Source: Streptomyces fradiae
GTDB taxonomy: Bacteria > Actinomycetota > Actinomycetes > Streptomycetales > Streptomycetaceae
Length of the DNA: 64,000 nucleotides
Reading direction: 5' to 3'
Assembly (NCBI RefSeq): GCF_041270065.1
Contig: NZ_CP065958.1
Location: 1,550,001 to 1,614,000 of the forward strand
Made by a program: the position numbers and the translations under genes. Below, in pieces: positions 15,279 through 23,087 of this stretch. Within the stretch, counting starts at the first letter, position 1, and the number at the start of each line of letters is the position of its first letter. A model generated the notes under the pieces. It was not told the DNA's origin. It did no database searches and worked only from the letters and a program-made list of their open reading frames with translations.

Positions 15279-17377
15279 GCGGCACCGCCGGCGGACGCGG
15301 AGGGGGCGCCGGGAGCGGGAGGGGCGGGGGCGGGGGTGGGGGTGGGGGGCCCAGAAGGATCCGGGCGGCGGGTGCCCGCGACGACCACCGCCCACAGCAC
15401 CCACACCACCCCGAGCAGTCCACGCACCCAGGCGGGGCTGATGGGGATCCACGGGATCATCAGGACGGCTTTGTCGAAGGCGTCGAGGAGGGTGAGGGCG
15501 CCGAGGGCGAGGGTGGTCCAGGCGAAGGCCCGGCGGTGCGGGCGGAGCAGCAGGCCGAGGGTGGTCCACCACAGTCCGGTGAGGAGGAGGGCGAGGGCGG
15601 GCAGGGCGGTCGGGGTGAGGGCGAGGGTGGAGCCGGCGACGTCGAGGGCGAGTCCGGCGAGGCCGAGGAGGGTGGCGGCGCCGGCGAGGCGGCTGTGGCG
15701 CAGGCGGCGCCACCAGAGGGTGGTGCCGACGAGGGCGAGGACGGCGGCGGTGCCGAGAGCGAGCTGGGTCTCGACGCGTTGGATGCCGCGGGCGCCGTAC
15801 CAGTCGCAGCCGGCGGGGAGCCGGCGGGCCTGGACGTTGTAGTTGGCGCAGACGAGGAGTTGGGCGAGTTTGACGGGTTCGCCGACGAGGCGGTCGGTGG
15901 CGCCGGTGACGTCGCCGCGGCGGCTGCCGCAGGCGGGCAGGGAGCGCGGGGTGCTGGGGCCGGTGTCGGGCTGCCAGCAGTTGCCGCCGCCCTGGCCGTC
16001 CCACCACACGTCGGTGCGGTTGGGGCGGGGGTGGCCGGCGCGGTCGGTGCCGAGGTGGTTGCCGGCGTAGCGGTTGTGGTGGGAGGTGTCGGTCTGTTTG
16101 CCCCAGGCGGATTCGCCGCGGATGAAGGCGGGGACGGCGCTGAGGAAGAAGGCGGCGCGCTGGTGGCCGTAGATCCAGTTGTTCTCGTAGAGGTTCCAGT
16201 TGCCGCCGGCGGTGATGATGCCGGTGCCGGGCGGCATGGAGATCTGGGGGCAGACGACGCCTTGTTCGTAGCCGCGTTCGACGGGGGGTCTGGCGCAGGT
16301 GCCGTCGGCGACGTGCGGGTAGTAGTTCTGGTTGTTGTCGTGGATCAGGTTCCGCTCGAAGCGGGCGTGGTTCTGCGGGAGTCCGGGGTGGCCGGGGAAG
16401 GCGGAGTCCATGGAGGCGCCGCCCATGTTGTGGTCGAGCTCGTTGTCGTGGACGTAGACGGAGTCTCCGGCGGTGCCGCTGTAGCCGACCATGTTGTGGT
16501 GGCTGCGGCAGCCGGTGATCTCGATGGAGTAGCGGGGGACGTCGTAGCCGCGCCCGTTGTTGATGTTGGAGGCCGAGCCGGGGTAGATGCCGGAGTCGCC
16601 GTTGCCGTAGGACTCGCAGTTCTTGTAGAGGCCGTGGTCGGAGGCGAAGGTGAGGAAGCCGTATTCGTCGTTCCAGCGGGTGAGGACGTCGTCGATGACG
16701 AAGCCGTCGGCGGCGAGGACGTACAGCGAGTTGAACGTGGTGCGCTGGGCGGTGAAGTTGCGGAAGTACACGCCGTCGGACTTGTCGGCGCGGATGGCGT
16801 TGAGCTTGGTGTATTTGGCGTCGATGACGACGTCGAGGCGGGAGGCGCCGGTGCCTTCGATCTGGAGGTTCTTCTTGCCGAGGATGGCGACCAGGTTCTG
16901 GTTGTGCGGGCACTGGGCCTGCTGTGCGTAGCTGAGGATCTGGTAGCCGAGGGCTGATCGGGGTGCCTTGAGGGTGGCGCAGGCTCCGGTGGGTGCGGGG
17001 AGCGAGGGCTCTTCCTCGTACAGGCCGGGGAGGATCGCGATGGTCATGCCGGGGCGGTCGACGGCGTCGACGGCCTGCTGGAGGTGGCGGTAGCCCTGCC
17101 GTTGGCAGCGTTCGTAGAGGGCGAGGTTGCGGGCCCTGAGGTCGGCGGGGAAGCCGGCGGTCCGCCGTGCGAAGTCGGCCCGGTCGCTCTTGCACACGAG
17201 CAGGTCGGGTTCTCCGGTGCGGAGCGTGGGGACACTGCCGGTGCCGTCGGGGAGGGTGACGGGCCGCTCTTCGTGGGCCTGGGCGGCGGGGGCGGTGAGG
17301 AGTGCGGCGGCGAGTGCCGCGAGCACGACCGAGAGCGCGAGGGCGAACCGTCGGGTCCATGACATGCGCGGGGACAT
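15275..17377 (-). CDS. Exported right-handed parallel beta-helix protein with C-terminal membrane domain
   Basis: A 700-residue protein. It has a signal sequence (about 1-35, ending APAAQA), then about 450 residues of Asn/Asp/Gly-rich short strands typical of a right-handed beta-helix (YKNCESYGNGDSGIYPGSAS, VYVHDNELDHNMGGASMDSA, RFERNLIHDNNQNYYPHVAD), and a C-terminal part with about five membrane helices (from about residue 535) ending in a Pro/Ala-rich tail. Beta-helix domains bind or cleave polysaccharides (pectate lyase, NosD/CASH types), but no catalytic signature is clear. First gene of the coupled trio with the cupredoxin lipoprotein and membrane protein. ATG 17377 or 17365 both fit the signal peptide; no strong ribosome site is visible. 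Confidence 0.78.
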   Translation of the reverse strand: MSPRMSWTRRFALALSVVLAALAAALLTAPAAQAHEERPVTLPDGTGSVPTLRTGEPDLLVCKSDRADFARRTAGFPADLRARNLALYERCQRQGYRHLQQAVDAVDRPGMTIAILPGLYEEEPSLPAPTGACATLKAPRSALGYQILSYAQQAQCPHNQNLVAILGKKNLQIEGTGASRLDVVIDAKYTKLNAIRADKSDGVYFRNFTAQRTTFNSLYVLAADGFVIDDVLTRWNDEYGFLTFASDHGLYKNCESYGNGDSGIYPGSASNINNGRGYDVPRYSIEITGCRSHHNMVGYSGTAGDSVYVHDNELDHNMGGASMDSAFPGHPGLPQNHARFERNLIHDNNQNYYPHVADGTCARPPVERGYEQGVVCPQISMPPGTGIITAGGNWNLYENNWIYGHQRAAFFLSAVPAFIRGESAWGKQTDTSHHNRYAGNHLGTDRAGHPRPNRTDVWWDGQGGGNCWQPDTGPSTPRSLPACGSRRGDVTGATDRLVGEPVKLAQLLVCANYNVQARRLPAGCDWYGARGIQRVETQLALGTAAVLALVGTTLWWRRLRHSRLAGAATLLGLAGLALDVAGSTLALTPTALPALALLLTGLWWTTLGLLLRPHRRAFAWTTLALGALTLLDAFDKAVLMIPWIPISPAWVRGLLGVVWVLWAVVVAGTRRPDPSGPPTPTPAPAPPAPGAPSASAGGAA

Positions 17378-17514
17378 GGCCGAGAGAGTAGAGCAATGTT
17401 CATCTTTTGGAACCCCTCGTGCACGCACCACGTCCAAGTCGCCCGGGCGCGCACCCGGGGAAGGCCGGGCGGCCGGCGCGACGGCCGAGCGCGAAGCCCC
17501 GGCGGGGCGCCCCG

Positions 17515-17544
17515 TTGACGGGAGCGGGAGCGGAATCCTACGGT
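17515..17544 (+). promoter_or_regulatory. hmgA promoter
   Basis: TTGACG (17515-17520) and TACGGT (17539-17544) are spaced by 18 bp, a plausible housekeeping promoter. The -10 overlaps the left arm of the inverted repeat at 17534-17557, so a protein bound there would block transcription. Confidence 0.45.
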
Positions 17545-17557
17545 CATGCATAGGATT
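17534..17557. promoter_or_regulatory. Inverted repeat, likely repressor operator of hmgA
   Basis: AATCCTA (17534-17540) and TAGGATT (17551-17557) form a perfect inverted repeat with 10 nt between, 29 bp upstream of the hmgA ATG and on top of its -10 box. The GntR/HutC-type regulator encoded immediately after hmgA is the obvious candidate ligand, but this is inference. Confidence 0.5.
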
Positions 17558-17585
17558 GTTGTGAGCGTCTGGACAGGAGCACGCG

Positions 17586-18911
17586 ATGAACGCGGAGACC
17601 CACGCGGAACGGGCGAGAAAGACGGCCGAAGCGCTGACCTACAGCACCGGCTTCGGCAACGAGCACAGCTCCGAGGCCGTCCCCGGCGCCCTCCCGGACG
17701 GGCGGAACTCGCCGCAGCGGGCGCCGCTCGGCCTGTACGCGGAGCAGCTGAGCGGAAGCGCGTTCACCGAGCCCCGGGCGCACAACCGGCGCTCGTGGCT
17801 GTACCGGATCCGCCCTTCGGCGGCGCACCCGCCGTTCGCGCGAATCGACAACGGCGCGCTGCGCAGCGCGCCCTTCACCGAGACCGTGCCCGACCCGAAC
17901 CGGCTGCGCTGGAACCCGCTGCCGCAGCCGCCGGCCGGCACCGACTGGCTGGCCGGTCTGTGGACCCTCGGCGGCAATGGTGACACGACGCAGCGCGCCG
18001 GCATGGCCGTGCACCTCTACCACGCGAACGCGCCCATGGAGCGGGTGTTCAGCGACGCCGACGGCGAGCTGCTGATCGTGCCCGAGCACGGCGGGCTGCT
18101 GCTCCGCACCGAGCTGGGCGATCTCGCGGCCGGTCCCGGCGAGGTCGCGCTGATCCCGCGCGGGGTGCGCTTCCGGGTGGAGCTCCTGGAGGAGACGGCC
18201 CGCGGCTATGTGTGCGAGAACTACGGCGCCCCGTTCCAGCTGCCCGACCTCGGCCCGATCGGTGCGAACGGTCTCGCCAACGCGCGTGACTTCCGGGCAC
18301 CGGTCGCCGCGTACGAGGACGTAGAGGGCCCGGTGGAGGTGGTCAACAAGTACTGCGGCAACCTCTGGTCGGCGACCTACACCCACTCCCCGCTCGATGT
18401 GGTCGCCTGGCACGGCAACCACACCCCGTACGTCTACGACCTGCGCCGTTTCAATGTCATCGGGACGATCTCGTACGACCACCCCGACCCGTCGATCTTC
18501 ACCGTGCTGACCTCGCCGTCCGACACCCCCGGGCTCGCGGGCGTCGACTTCGTCGTCTTCGCGCCGCGCTGGCTGGTGGGCGAGGACACGTTCCGGCCGC
18601 CGTACTTCCACCGCAATGTGATGAGCGAGTACATGGGTCTGATCGAGGGCGCGTACGACGCGAAGGCGGAGGGTTTCGTGCCGGGCGGCGGCTCGCTGCA
18701 CAACATGATGTCCGCGCACGGCCCCGACCGGGAGACCTTCGACAAGGCGAGCGCCGCCGAGCTGAAGCCGCAGAAGATCGACGACGGTCTGGCCTTCATG
18801 TTCGAGACCCGCTGGCCGGTCACGGCGACCGCGCAGGCGGCCGGTGCCGACCACCTGCAGCGCGCCTATGACGACGTATGGCAGGGTCTTGAGCGCCACT
18901 TCCGGCCGTGA
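17586..18911 (+). CDS. hmgA: Homogentisate 1,2-dioxygenase
   Basis: A 441-residue protein matching the homogentisate dioxygenase family over its full length: [19 protein letters not shown] at the start, [19 protein letters not shown] with iron-ligand His and Glu, and [15 protein letters not shown] near the end. It opens the ring of homogentisate with Fe(II) and O2 to give maleylacetoacetate in tyrosine/phenylalanine catabolism (cytoplasm). ATG 17586 follows an AGGAG site (gacAGGAGcacgcg). No fumarylacetoacetase or isomerase gene is adjacent, so the pathway is split in this genome. Probably regulated through the inverted repeat at 17534-17557 by the downstream GntR protein. Confidence 0.96.
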   Translation: MNAETHAERARKTAEALTYSTGFGNEHSSEAVPGALPDGRNSPQRAPLGLYAEQLSGSAFTEPRAHNRRSWLYRIRPSAAHPPFARIDNGALRSAPFTETVPDPNRLRWNPLPQPPAGTDWLAGLWTLGGNGDTTQRAGMAVHLYHANAPMERVFSDADGELLIVPEHGGLLLRTELGDLAAGPGEVALIPRGVRFRVELLEETARGYVCENYGAPFQLPDLGPIGANGLANARDFRAPVAAYEDVEGPVEVVNKYCGNLWSATYTHSPLDVVAWHGNHTPYVYDLRRFNVIGTISYDHPDPSIFTVLTSPSDTPGLAGVDFVVFAPRWLVGEDTFRPPYFHRNVMSEYMGLIEGAYDAKAEGFVPGGGSLHNMMSAHGPDRETFDKASAAELKPQKIDDGLAFMFETRWPVTATAQAAGADHLQRAYDDVWQGLERHFRP

Positions 18912-18983
18912 CCGGCGTGACCGGGCGTTCCGTCCGGCGTCCTGTCCGACCGGTTGTCCCGTAGTCGTCATACGGAGTTGACC

Positions 18984-19733
18984 GTGACCGCCTTCGCTCC
19001 CGACTCGCTGGTCCTGAACCGGAAGCTGCCGCTCTGGTACCAGGTCTCGCAGTCGTTGCGCGCCTCCATACTGGGCCGCACCCCCGACGCCTCGCTGCGG
19101 CTGCCCACGGAGGAGCAGCTCGCCGCGCATTACGGGGTGAGTGTGCTGACCATGCGCCAGGCCCTCAAGGAGCTGGAGGAGGAGGGCCTGATCAGCAGGC
19201 ACCGGCGGCGCGGCACCTTCATCGAGCCGGGCGCCCGGCGCTCCACGCCGCGCCGGCTGCTCGGCTCGATCGACGCGATCGTGGCCCAGCAGTCCGGCGA
19301 GCGGACCACGGTGCTCGGCCATGGCACCGAGCCGGTGCCGGGCGAGCTCGCGGAGTACTTCCCGGAGGCCGCCGAGGTGGCGGTCTTCCGGCGGCTGCGG
19401 GCCGACGGGGAGAGCGGCGAGCCGACGAACTGGGCGGAGAACGCGGTGCTGCCGGAGCTCGCGGCGGGCATCGACCCGGCGGATCTGGAGCGCTGGCCGA
19501 TGACGAAGGTGCTGCGGGACGTGGTCGGGGTCCGGATCAGCCGGATCACCGACACCGTCGAGGCGCGGCTCGCCGACCCGGAGACGGCCCAGCTGCTCCG
19601 GGTCCCGCTGCTGTCGCCGATCCTCCACTACACGGGTGTGACGTACGACGAGGACGGGCGGGTCGTGGACGTGGCCCGGATCCGCTACCGGGGCGACCGG
19701 TTCTCGTTCACGGTGACGGTCGAGGCGCAGTGA
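18984..19733 (+). CDS. GntR-family regulator, HutC/UTRA type
   Basis: A 249-residue protein with an N-terminal GntR winged helix (about 10-75; LRLPTEEQLAAHYGVSVLTM, RQALKELEEEGLISRHRRRG) and a C-terminal UTRA-type effector domain (about 85-245). I prefer the GTG at 18984 because CGGAG lies 6 nt upstream; TTG 18978 and 18954 are in frame. It follows hmgA by 72 bp on the same strand, so it probably regulates homogentisate breakdown with an aromatic intermediate as effector (inferred). Confidence 0.88.
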   Translation: MTAFAPDSLVLNRKLPLWYQVSQSLRASILGRTPDASLRLPTEEQLAAHYGVSVLTMRQALKELEEEGLISRHRRRGTFIEPGARRSTPRRLLGSIDAIVAQQSGERTTVLGHGTEPVPGELAEYFPEAAEVAVFRRLRADGESGEPTNWAENAVLPELAAGIDPADLERWPMTKVLRDVVGVRISRITDTVEARLADPETAQLLRVPLLSPILHYTGVTYDEDGRVVDVARIRYRGDRFSFTVTVEAQ

Positions 19734-19901
19734 CGCGGGTACGCGGTGCCGCGGTGACCCGTTGACGCGATAGCACCGTGACCTTGCCGGGTCCGGGCAG
19801 CGGAGGGGCGTCCGGACTGCCGTGACGGCTCCCTTGTGCCGGCCGTGGCGGCGGCGCACGCTGAGCCCGCGCAGGGGGGTCGGCGAGCTGGGGGGGGCGG
19901 A

Positions 19902-20963
19902 ATGCGGCACGTGGGTGTCTTCCGGTGGGTGGTGGTGGCGGGACTGGCGCTGCTGCTGGGGTCGTTCGGGGTGTACGAGGCGGCGCCGGACTATCCGGAG
20001 CTGAAGCAGGTCGACCTGACGGTCCTCGACGAGAAGCCCGACGGCACGTGCGAGGTGCGCTGGTCGGACCCGGTGGACCACCGCTTCCGGGACGGCACGT
20101 ACCACTGCGATCCCAAGCGTTCGGCGGTGCTCAAGGCCCCGAACTACGACGACGGTTCCGGTTACGGCTGGGAGACCGGGTTCGTCCGGGCCGAGGAGCC
20201 GCACCGGGGCGAGCTGTTCCGGCTCGGCCAGGAGACCGGGCGGGAAGGGTACGTCGGCCTGGCCGACGGTCTCGCCGGGCTCGGGCTGCTGCTCACCCTC
20301 GTCGGCCTGGTCGGCGGCAACTTCCGCACGCTGCCCCGGCTCGTCGAGGCGGAGCCGCGGCTGCTGCGGCGCGCGGCGGACCTGCGGGAGGCGGCGGACT
20401 GGGTGGCCCGGGACCACGAGCGCGCCGTCGCGGCGGTCCGCGCGGCCCGGGGCGACGCCCCACTGCCCCTGGAGGGCCTCCTGGAGGCCCCGCCGGACCT
20501 GGCCCGGGACGCGGAGCTGCTGCGGGCCCTGCGGGTGCTGGTGGAGGCCGGCCCGGGGGCGCGCGAGGCGGCCGGGACGGGCCGGTGGCTTTCCGAGCGG
20601 CTCGATCCGCTGCTCGAGGACGCGGCCCCCGCCGCGCGCTACCGCACGATCCTGCGCGCCGGTCCGCGGTCCCGGCAGCGCGCCGCCCGCGCGATCGGCC
20701 AACTGCGCCCCCTGCTCGCCGCGGCCGAACGGGAGGGGCTCACCGCCCGCTTCGCCCAGGCCTCGGTCGACCTGCTCCGCAGCCAGGACACGGACCCGGC
20801 GGGCCTGGGCGCCTGGACGGACTTCACCACCGCCCCGGAGACGTACCGGCGGGTGCTGGAGGAGACCGCGTCGGGCGCGCCGGCCGCGGCGCCGCCCGCG
20901 GCCCTGACGGCGGGGGCCGGGGCGGGCGCACCGCGCCGGCGGGTGCGGGTCCGGATCCGCTGA
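19902..20963 (+). CDS. Membrane protein of unknown function
   Basis: A 353-residue protein I do not recognise. It has an N-terminal membrane helix (about 8-24, VFRWVVVAGLALLLGSFGVY), an outside region of about 90 residues with a Cys pair (TCEVRW, TYHCDPK), a second helix (about 120-142, ADGLAGLGLLLTLVGLVGG), and a long cytoplasmic Arg/Ala/Glu-rich helical region (about 145-325) that may form coiled coils. The tail is Ala/Pro-rich and ends RRRVRVRIR. ATG 19902 sits after a G-rich stretch; GTG 19911 is also possible. A sensor- or scaffold-like topology is all that can be said. Confidence 0.6.
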   Translation: MRHVGVFRWVVVAGLALLLGSFGVYEAAPDYPELKQVDLTVLDEKPDGTCEVRWSDPVDHRFRDGTYHCDPKRSAVLKAPNYDDGSGYGWETGFVRAEEPHRGELFRLGQETGREGYVGLADGLAGLGLLLTLVGLVGGNFRTLPRLVEAEPRLLRRAADLREAADWVARDHERAVAAVRAARGDAPLPLEGLLEAPPDLARDAELLRALRVLVEAGPGAREAAGTGRWLSERLDPLLEDAAPAARYRTILRAGPRSRQRAARAIGQLRPLLAAAEREGLTARFAQASVDLLRSQDTDPAGLGAWTDFTTAPETYRRVLEETASGAPAAAPPAALTAGAGAGAPRRRVRVRIR

Positions 20964-21041
20964 GCTCGGCGGCGGCCCGCAGGCCGTACCCCGTGCCCCG
21001 TGGCCCCGTGCCCTGGATGGGCGCTCCCCGCTCTCGTTAGC

Positions 21042-22277
21042 ATGCGGGGCGTGACGGAGGATCTGCCGCTTGGCCCCGGGGCCGTGATGGACGCGCCCCT
21101 GCTCGACGACCTCATGCCCTGGTCCGTGGCGCCGCTGCGGCTCGGCCGGCCGTGGGTCGTGGCGCCGGACCGCCGGACGCTCCGCGAGCGGTGGGCGCGG
21201 CTGGTGGCGGCGGAGGGGGACGAGCGGGAGGCGTTGTTCCGGGGCAGCCGGGCGCGGACGACGGGGAGTTCGGTGGCGGCGCTGCCGGGGCAGCGGACCG
21301 GGACGGGGCGGCTCGCGCGGGAGGCGGGGGCGTGTCCGGAGCCGGTGCGGGTGGCGTACGGGCCGTTCGACGAGCAGTGGCTGCTGCCGGACCACCGGCT
21401 GATCGACGTCGCGCGGCCGGAGTTGTGGCGGGTGACGGACGAGCGGCAGCTGTTCGTCGTCGAGCAGGGGTACGTGCCGGGCGCGGCCGGGCCCGCGCTC
21501 CTGGTGACGGCGGTGCTGCCGGACGGGCGCTCCCCCGCGGGCCGGCCGGGCCGGATCCGGCCGCTGTTCCGGCGGCCCGGCGGTCTGGAGCCCAATCTGG
21601 CCCCGGGGCTGGTCGAGCTGCTCGGCGAGCGGTACGGGTACGGGGTCGGCGCGGCCGATCTGGTGGCCTGGGCGGCGGCAGTGGCGCTGCCGTCCGCCGG
21701 CGGGTGCCGGGTGCCGTTGCCCGCGGATCCGGAGGTGTGGGCGGCGGGCGTGGCGCTGGGGCGCGAGTTGGTGGAGACGCAGTTGCGCGGGGCGCGCGGC
21801 GGGGCCCGGCCGCGGCTGCCGGGGGGCCGCAGGCCGTACGTACGGGCGGCGGTCCCGGCCCGGCCGACGGCGCTCTCGTACGACCCGGAGGGCGAGGTGC
21901 TGAGTGTGGGCGAGGGGCGGATCTCGCCGGTGCCGGCGGCGGCGTGGGAGTTCGAGGTCGGCGGGGCGCGGATGCTGGAGCAGTGGTTCGCGCACCGGAC
22001 TGCGGCCGCCGAGCCGGGGACGCTCGAGGCGATCGGGCCGGCGGCCTGGCCGCAGGAGTGGACCTCGGAGCTGCTTGAGCTGATCACGGTCCTCGCGCTG
22101 CTCGCGGGGCGCGAGGAGGAGCGTGCGGCGCTGCTCGCACGCGCCGGGGCGGACGGTCTCGGGGCGGGCGCCCTGCGGGCGGCCGGGGTGCTGCCCGTAC
22201 CGGCGTCGGCGCGCCGGCCCGCGTCCGTGCTGGACCATCAGGAGGAGGGTCCGGAGGGGCAGTTCATGCTCCTGTAG
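21042..22277 (+). CDS. Type ISP restriction-modification C-terminal-like protein (lone)
   Basis: A protein of about 411 residues from ATG 21042 (408 from GTG 21051). It resembles the C-terminal specificity region of type ISP (LlaBIII-like) restriction enzymes as found alone in many Streptomyces; recognisable parts are PLRLGRPWVVAP, LPDHRLIDVARPELW, RVTDERQLFVVEQ and GRIRPLFRRPGGLEPNLAPG. There is no helicase, nuclease or methyltransferase motif here or next door, so it cannot be a complete restriction enzyme; its role is unknown. Its stop abuts the stop of the convergent TetR gene with no spacer. Confidence 0.6.
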   Translation: MRGVTEDLPLGPGAVMDAPLLDDLMPWSVAPLRLGRPWVVAPDRRTLRERWARLVAAEGDEREALFRGSRARTTGSSVAALPGQRTGTGRLAREAGACPEPVRVAYGPFDEQWLLPDHRLIDVARPELWRVTDERQLFVVEQGYVPGAAGPALLVTAVLPDGRSPAGRPGRIRPLFRRPGGLEPNLAPGLVELLGERYGYGVGAADLVAWAAAVALPSAGGCRVPLPADPEVWAAGVALGRELVETQLRGARGGARPRLPGGRRPYVRAAVPARPTALSYDPEGEVLSVGEGRISPVPAAAWEFEVGGARMLEQWFAHRTAAAEPGTLEAIGPAAWPQEWTSELLELITVLALLAGREEERAALLARAGADGLGAGALRAAGVLPVPASARRPASVLDHQEEGPEGQFMLL

Positions 22278-22997
22278 TCAGGCTCCGCGGGGCGTGAACG
22301 AGTCGAGCAGCCGGGTGATGGTGAGTTCGAAGATCTCGTCGGTGTCGACGGGTGCCGGTGACGCGGCGATCAGTGCGGCGAGGTGCGGGTAGGCGCCGGT
22401 CATGAGCTGTCCGGCGAGGTAGGCGCCGCGCACCTGCTGTTCCTCCGCCTCGGACCAGGGCAGGCCGCGGGCGCGTTCGGCGATGGCCTGCTCGTTGCGC
22501 ACGGTGGCCATGACGGTGCCGTTGATCATGGCGATGAGCTGCATCTTCAGGCCGGGGTCCGCGTCGAGCGGGGTCAGGGCGCCGAGGCACCACTCCAGGA
22601 AGCGCAGGGCGTTGGGACTGAAGCCGTAGGCGGTGGTCATGATCCGGGTCAGCCAGGGGTGCCGTTCCATGATGGCGCGGGTCTGCCGGGCGATGCCGGT
22701 CATGTCGGCGCGCCAGTCGCCGCTGGGCTCGGCGGGGAGTTCGTACTCCTCGCTCGCCGCGTCGACCATCAGCTCGTAGAGGTCTTCCTTGCGCGGCACG
22801 TAGTTGTACAGGGACATGGTGCCGCAGCCCAGTTCGGCGGCGATGCGGCGCATGGAGACGGCGTCGATGCCCTCGGCGTCGGCGATGCGGACGGCGGCGT
22901 CGACGACGTCGCGCCGGCTGTGGGCCGGTTTGGGGCCGCGGCCGGTGCGCTCGGGGCGCGCCCAGATCACTTCGGGTTCGGCCGCTCGGCCCGCCAT
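22278..22997 (-). CDS. TetR-family repressor of the adjacent ABC exporter
   Basis: A 239-residue protein with a TetR helix-turn-helix (about 28-80; VSMRRIAAELGCGTMSLYNY, VPRKEDLYELM) and a C-terminal domain of the tetracycline-repressor type (LKMQLIAMINGTVMATVRNE). ATG 22997 has an AGGTGA site at suitable spacing; GTG 23000 is one codon upstream. It diverges from a DrrAB-type exporter, and two similar 20-bp sites (23052-23071 and 23098-23117) flank the exporter promoter, so it very likely represses that exporter and perhaps itself until a drug-like ligand binds. Confidence 0.9.
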   Translation of the reverse strand: MAGRAAEPEVIWARPERTGRGPKPAHSRRDVVDAAVRIADAEGIDAVSMRRIAAELGCGTMSLYNYVPRKEDLYELMVDAASEEYELPAEPSGDWRADMTGIARQTRAIMERHPWLTRIMTTAYGFSPNALRFLEWCLGALTPLDADPGLKMQLIAMINGTVMATVRNEQAIAERARGLPWSEAEEQQVRGAYLAGQLMTGAYPHLAALIAASPAPVDTDEIFELTITRLLDSFTPRGA

Positions 22998-23051
22998 CAC
23001 TCATCACCTCGTCGCCCCATCGTAACGAGGCCGCCGACCTCGCCCGCGCAG

Positions 23052-23071
23052 TTACGTACACCGTACGCAGT
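23052..23071. promoter_or_regulatory. TetR operator copy 1
   Basis: TTACGTACACCGTACGCAGT contains the palindromic core GTAC-ACC-GTAC. It covers the predicted -35 of the exporter promoter and lies between the divergent TetR and ABC genes. A close copy is at 23098-23117. Confidence 0.55.
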
Positions 23072-23075
23072 GCGC

Positions 23076-23081
23076 TAGGGT
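23076..23081 (+). promoter_or_regulatory. -10 box of a leaderless ABC-exporter promoter
   Basis: TAGGGT ends 6 nt before the ATG at 23088, and there is no ribosome-binding sequence, so the transcript probably starts at the start codon. Operator copies lie on both sides of this box. Confidence 0.5.
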
Positions 23082-23087
23082 CACCCC

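Noticed and set aside
14475..17396. Upstream extension of the lipoprotein frame to 973 codons
   Set aside because: The extra part is an Arg/Pro-rich shadow of the beta-helix gene; the lipobox and GTGA overlap fix the start at 15278.
17544..22238. A 1564-codon open frame on the minus strand across hmgA and following genes
   Set aside because: It is antisense to several clear genes and has Arg/Pro/Gly-rich shadow composition; long empty frames are expected at this G+C content.
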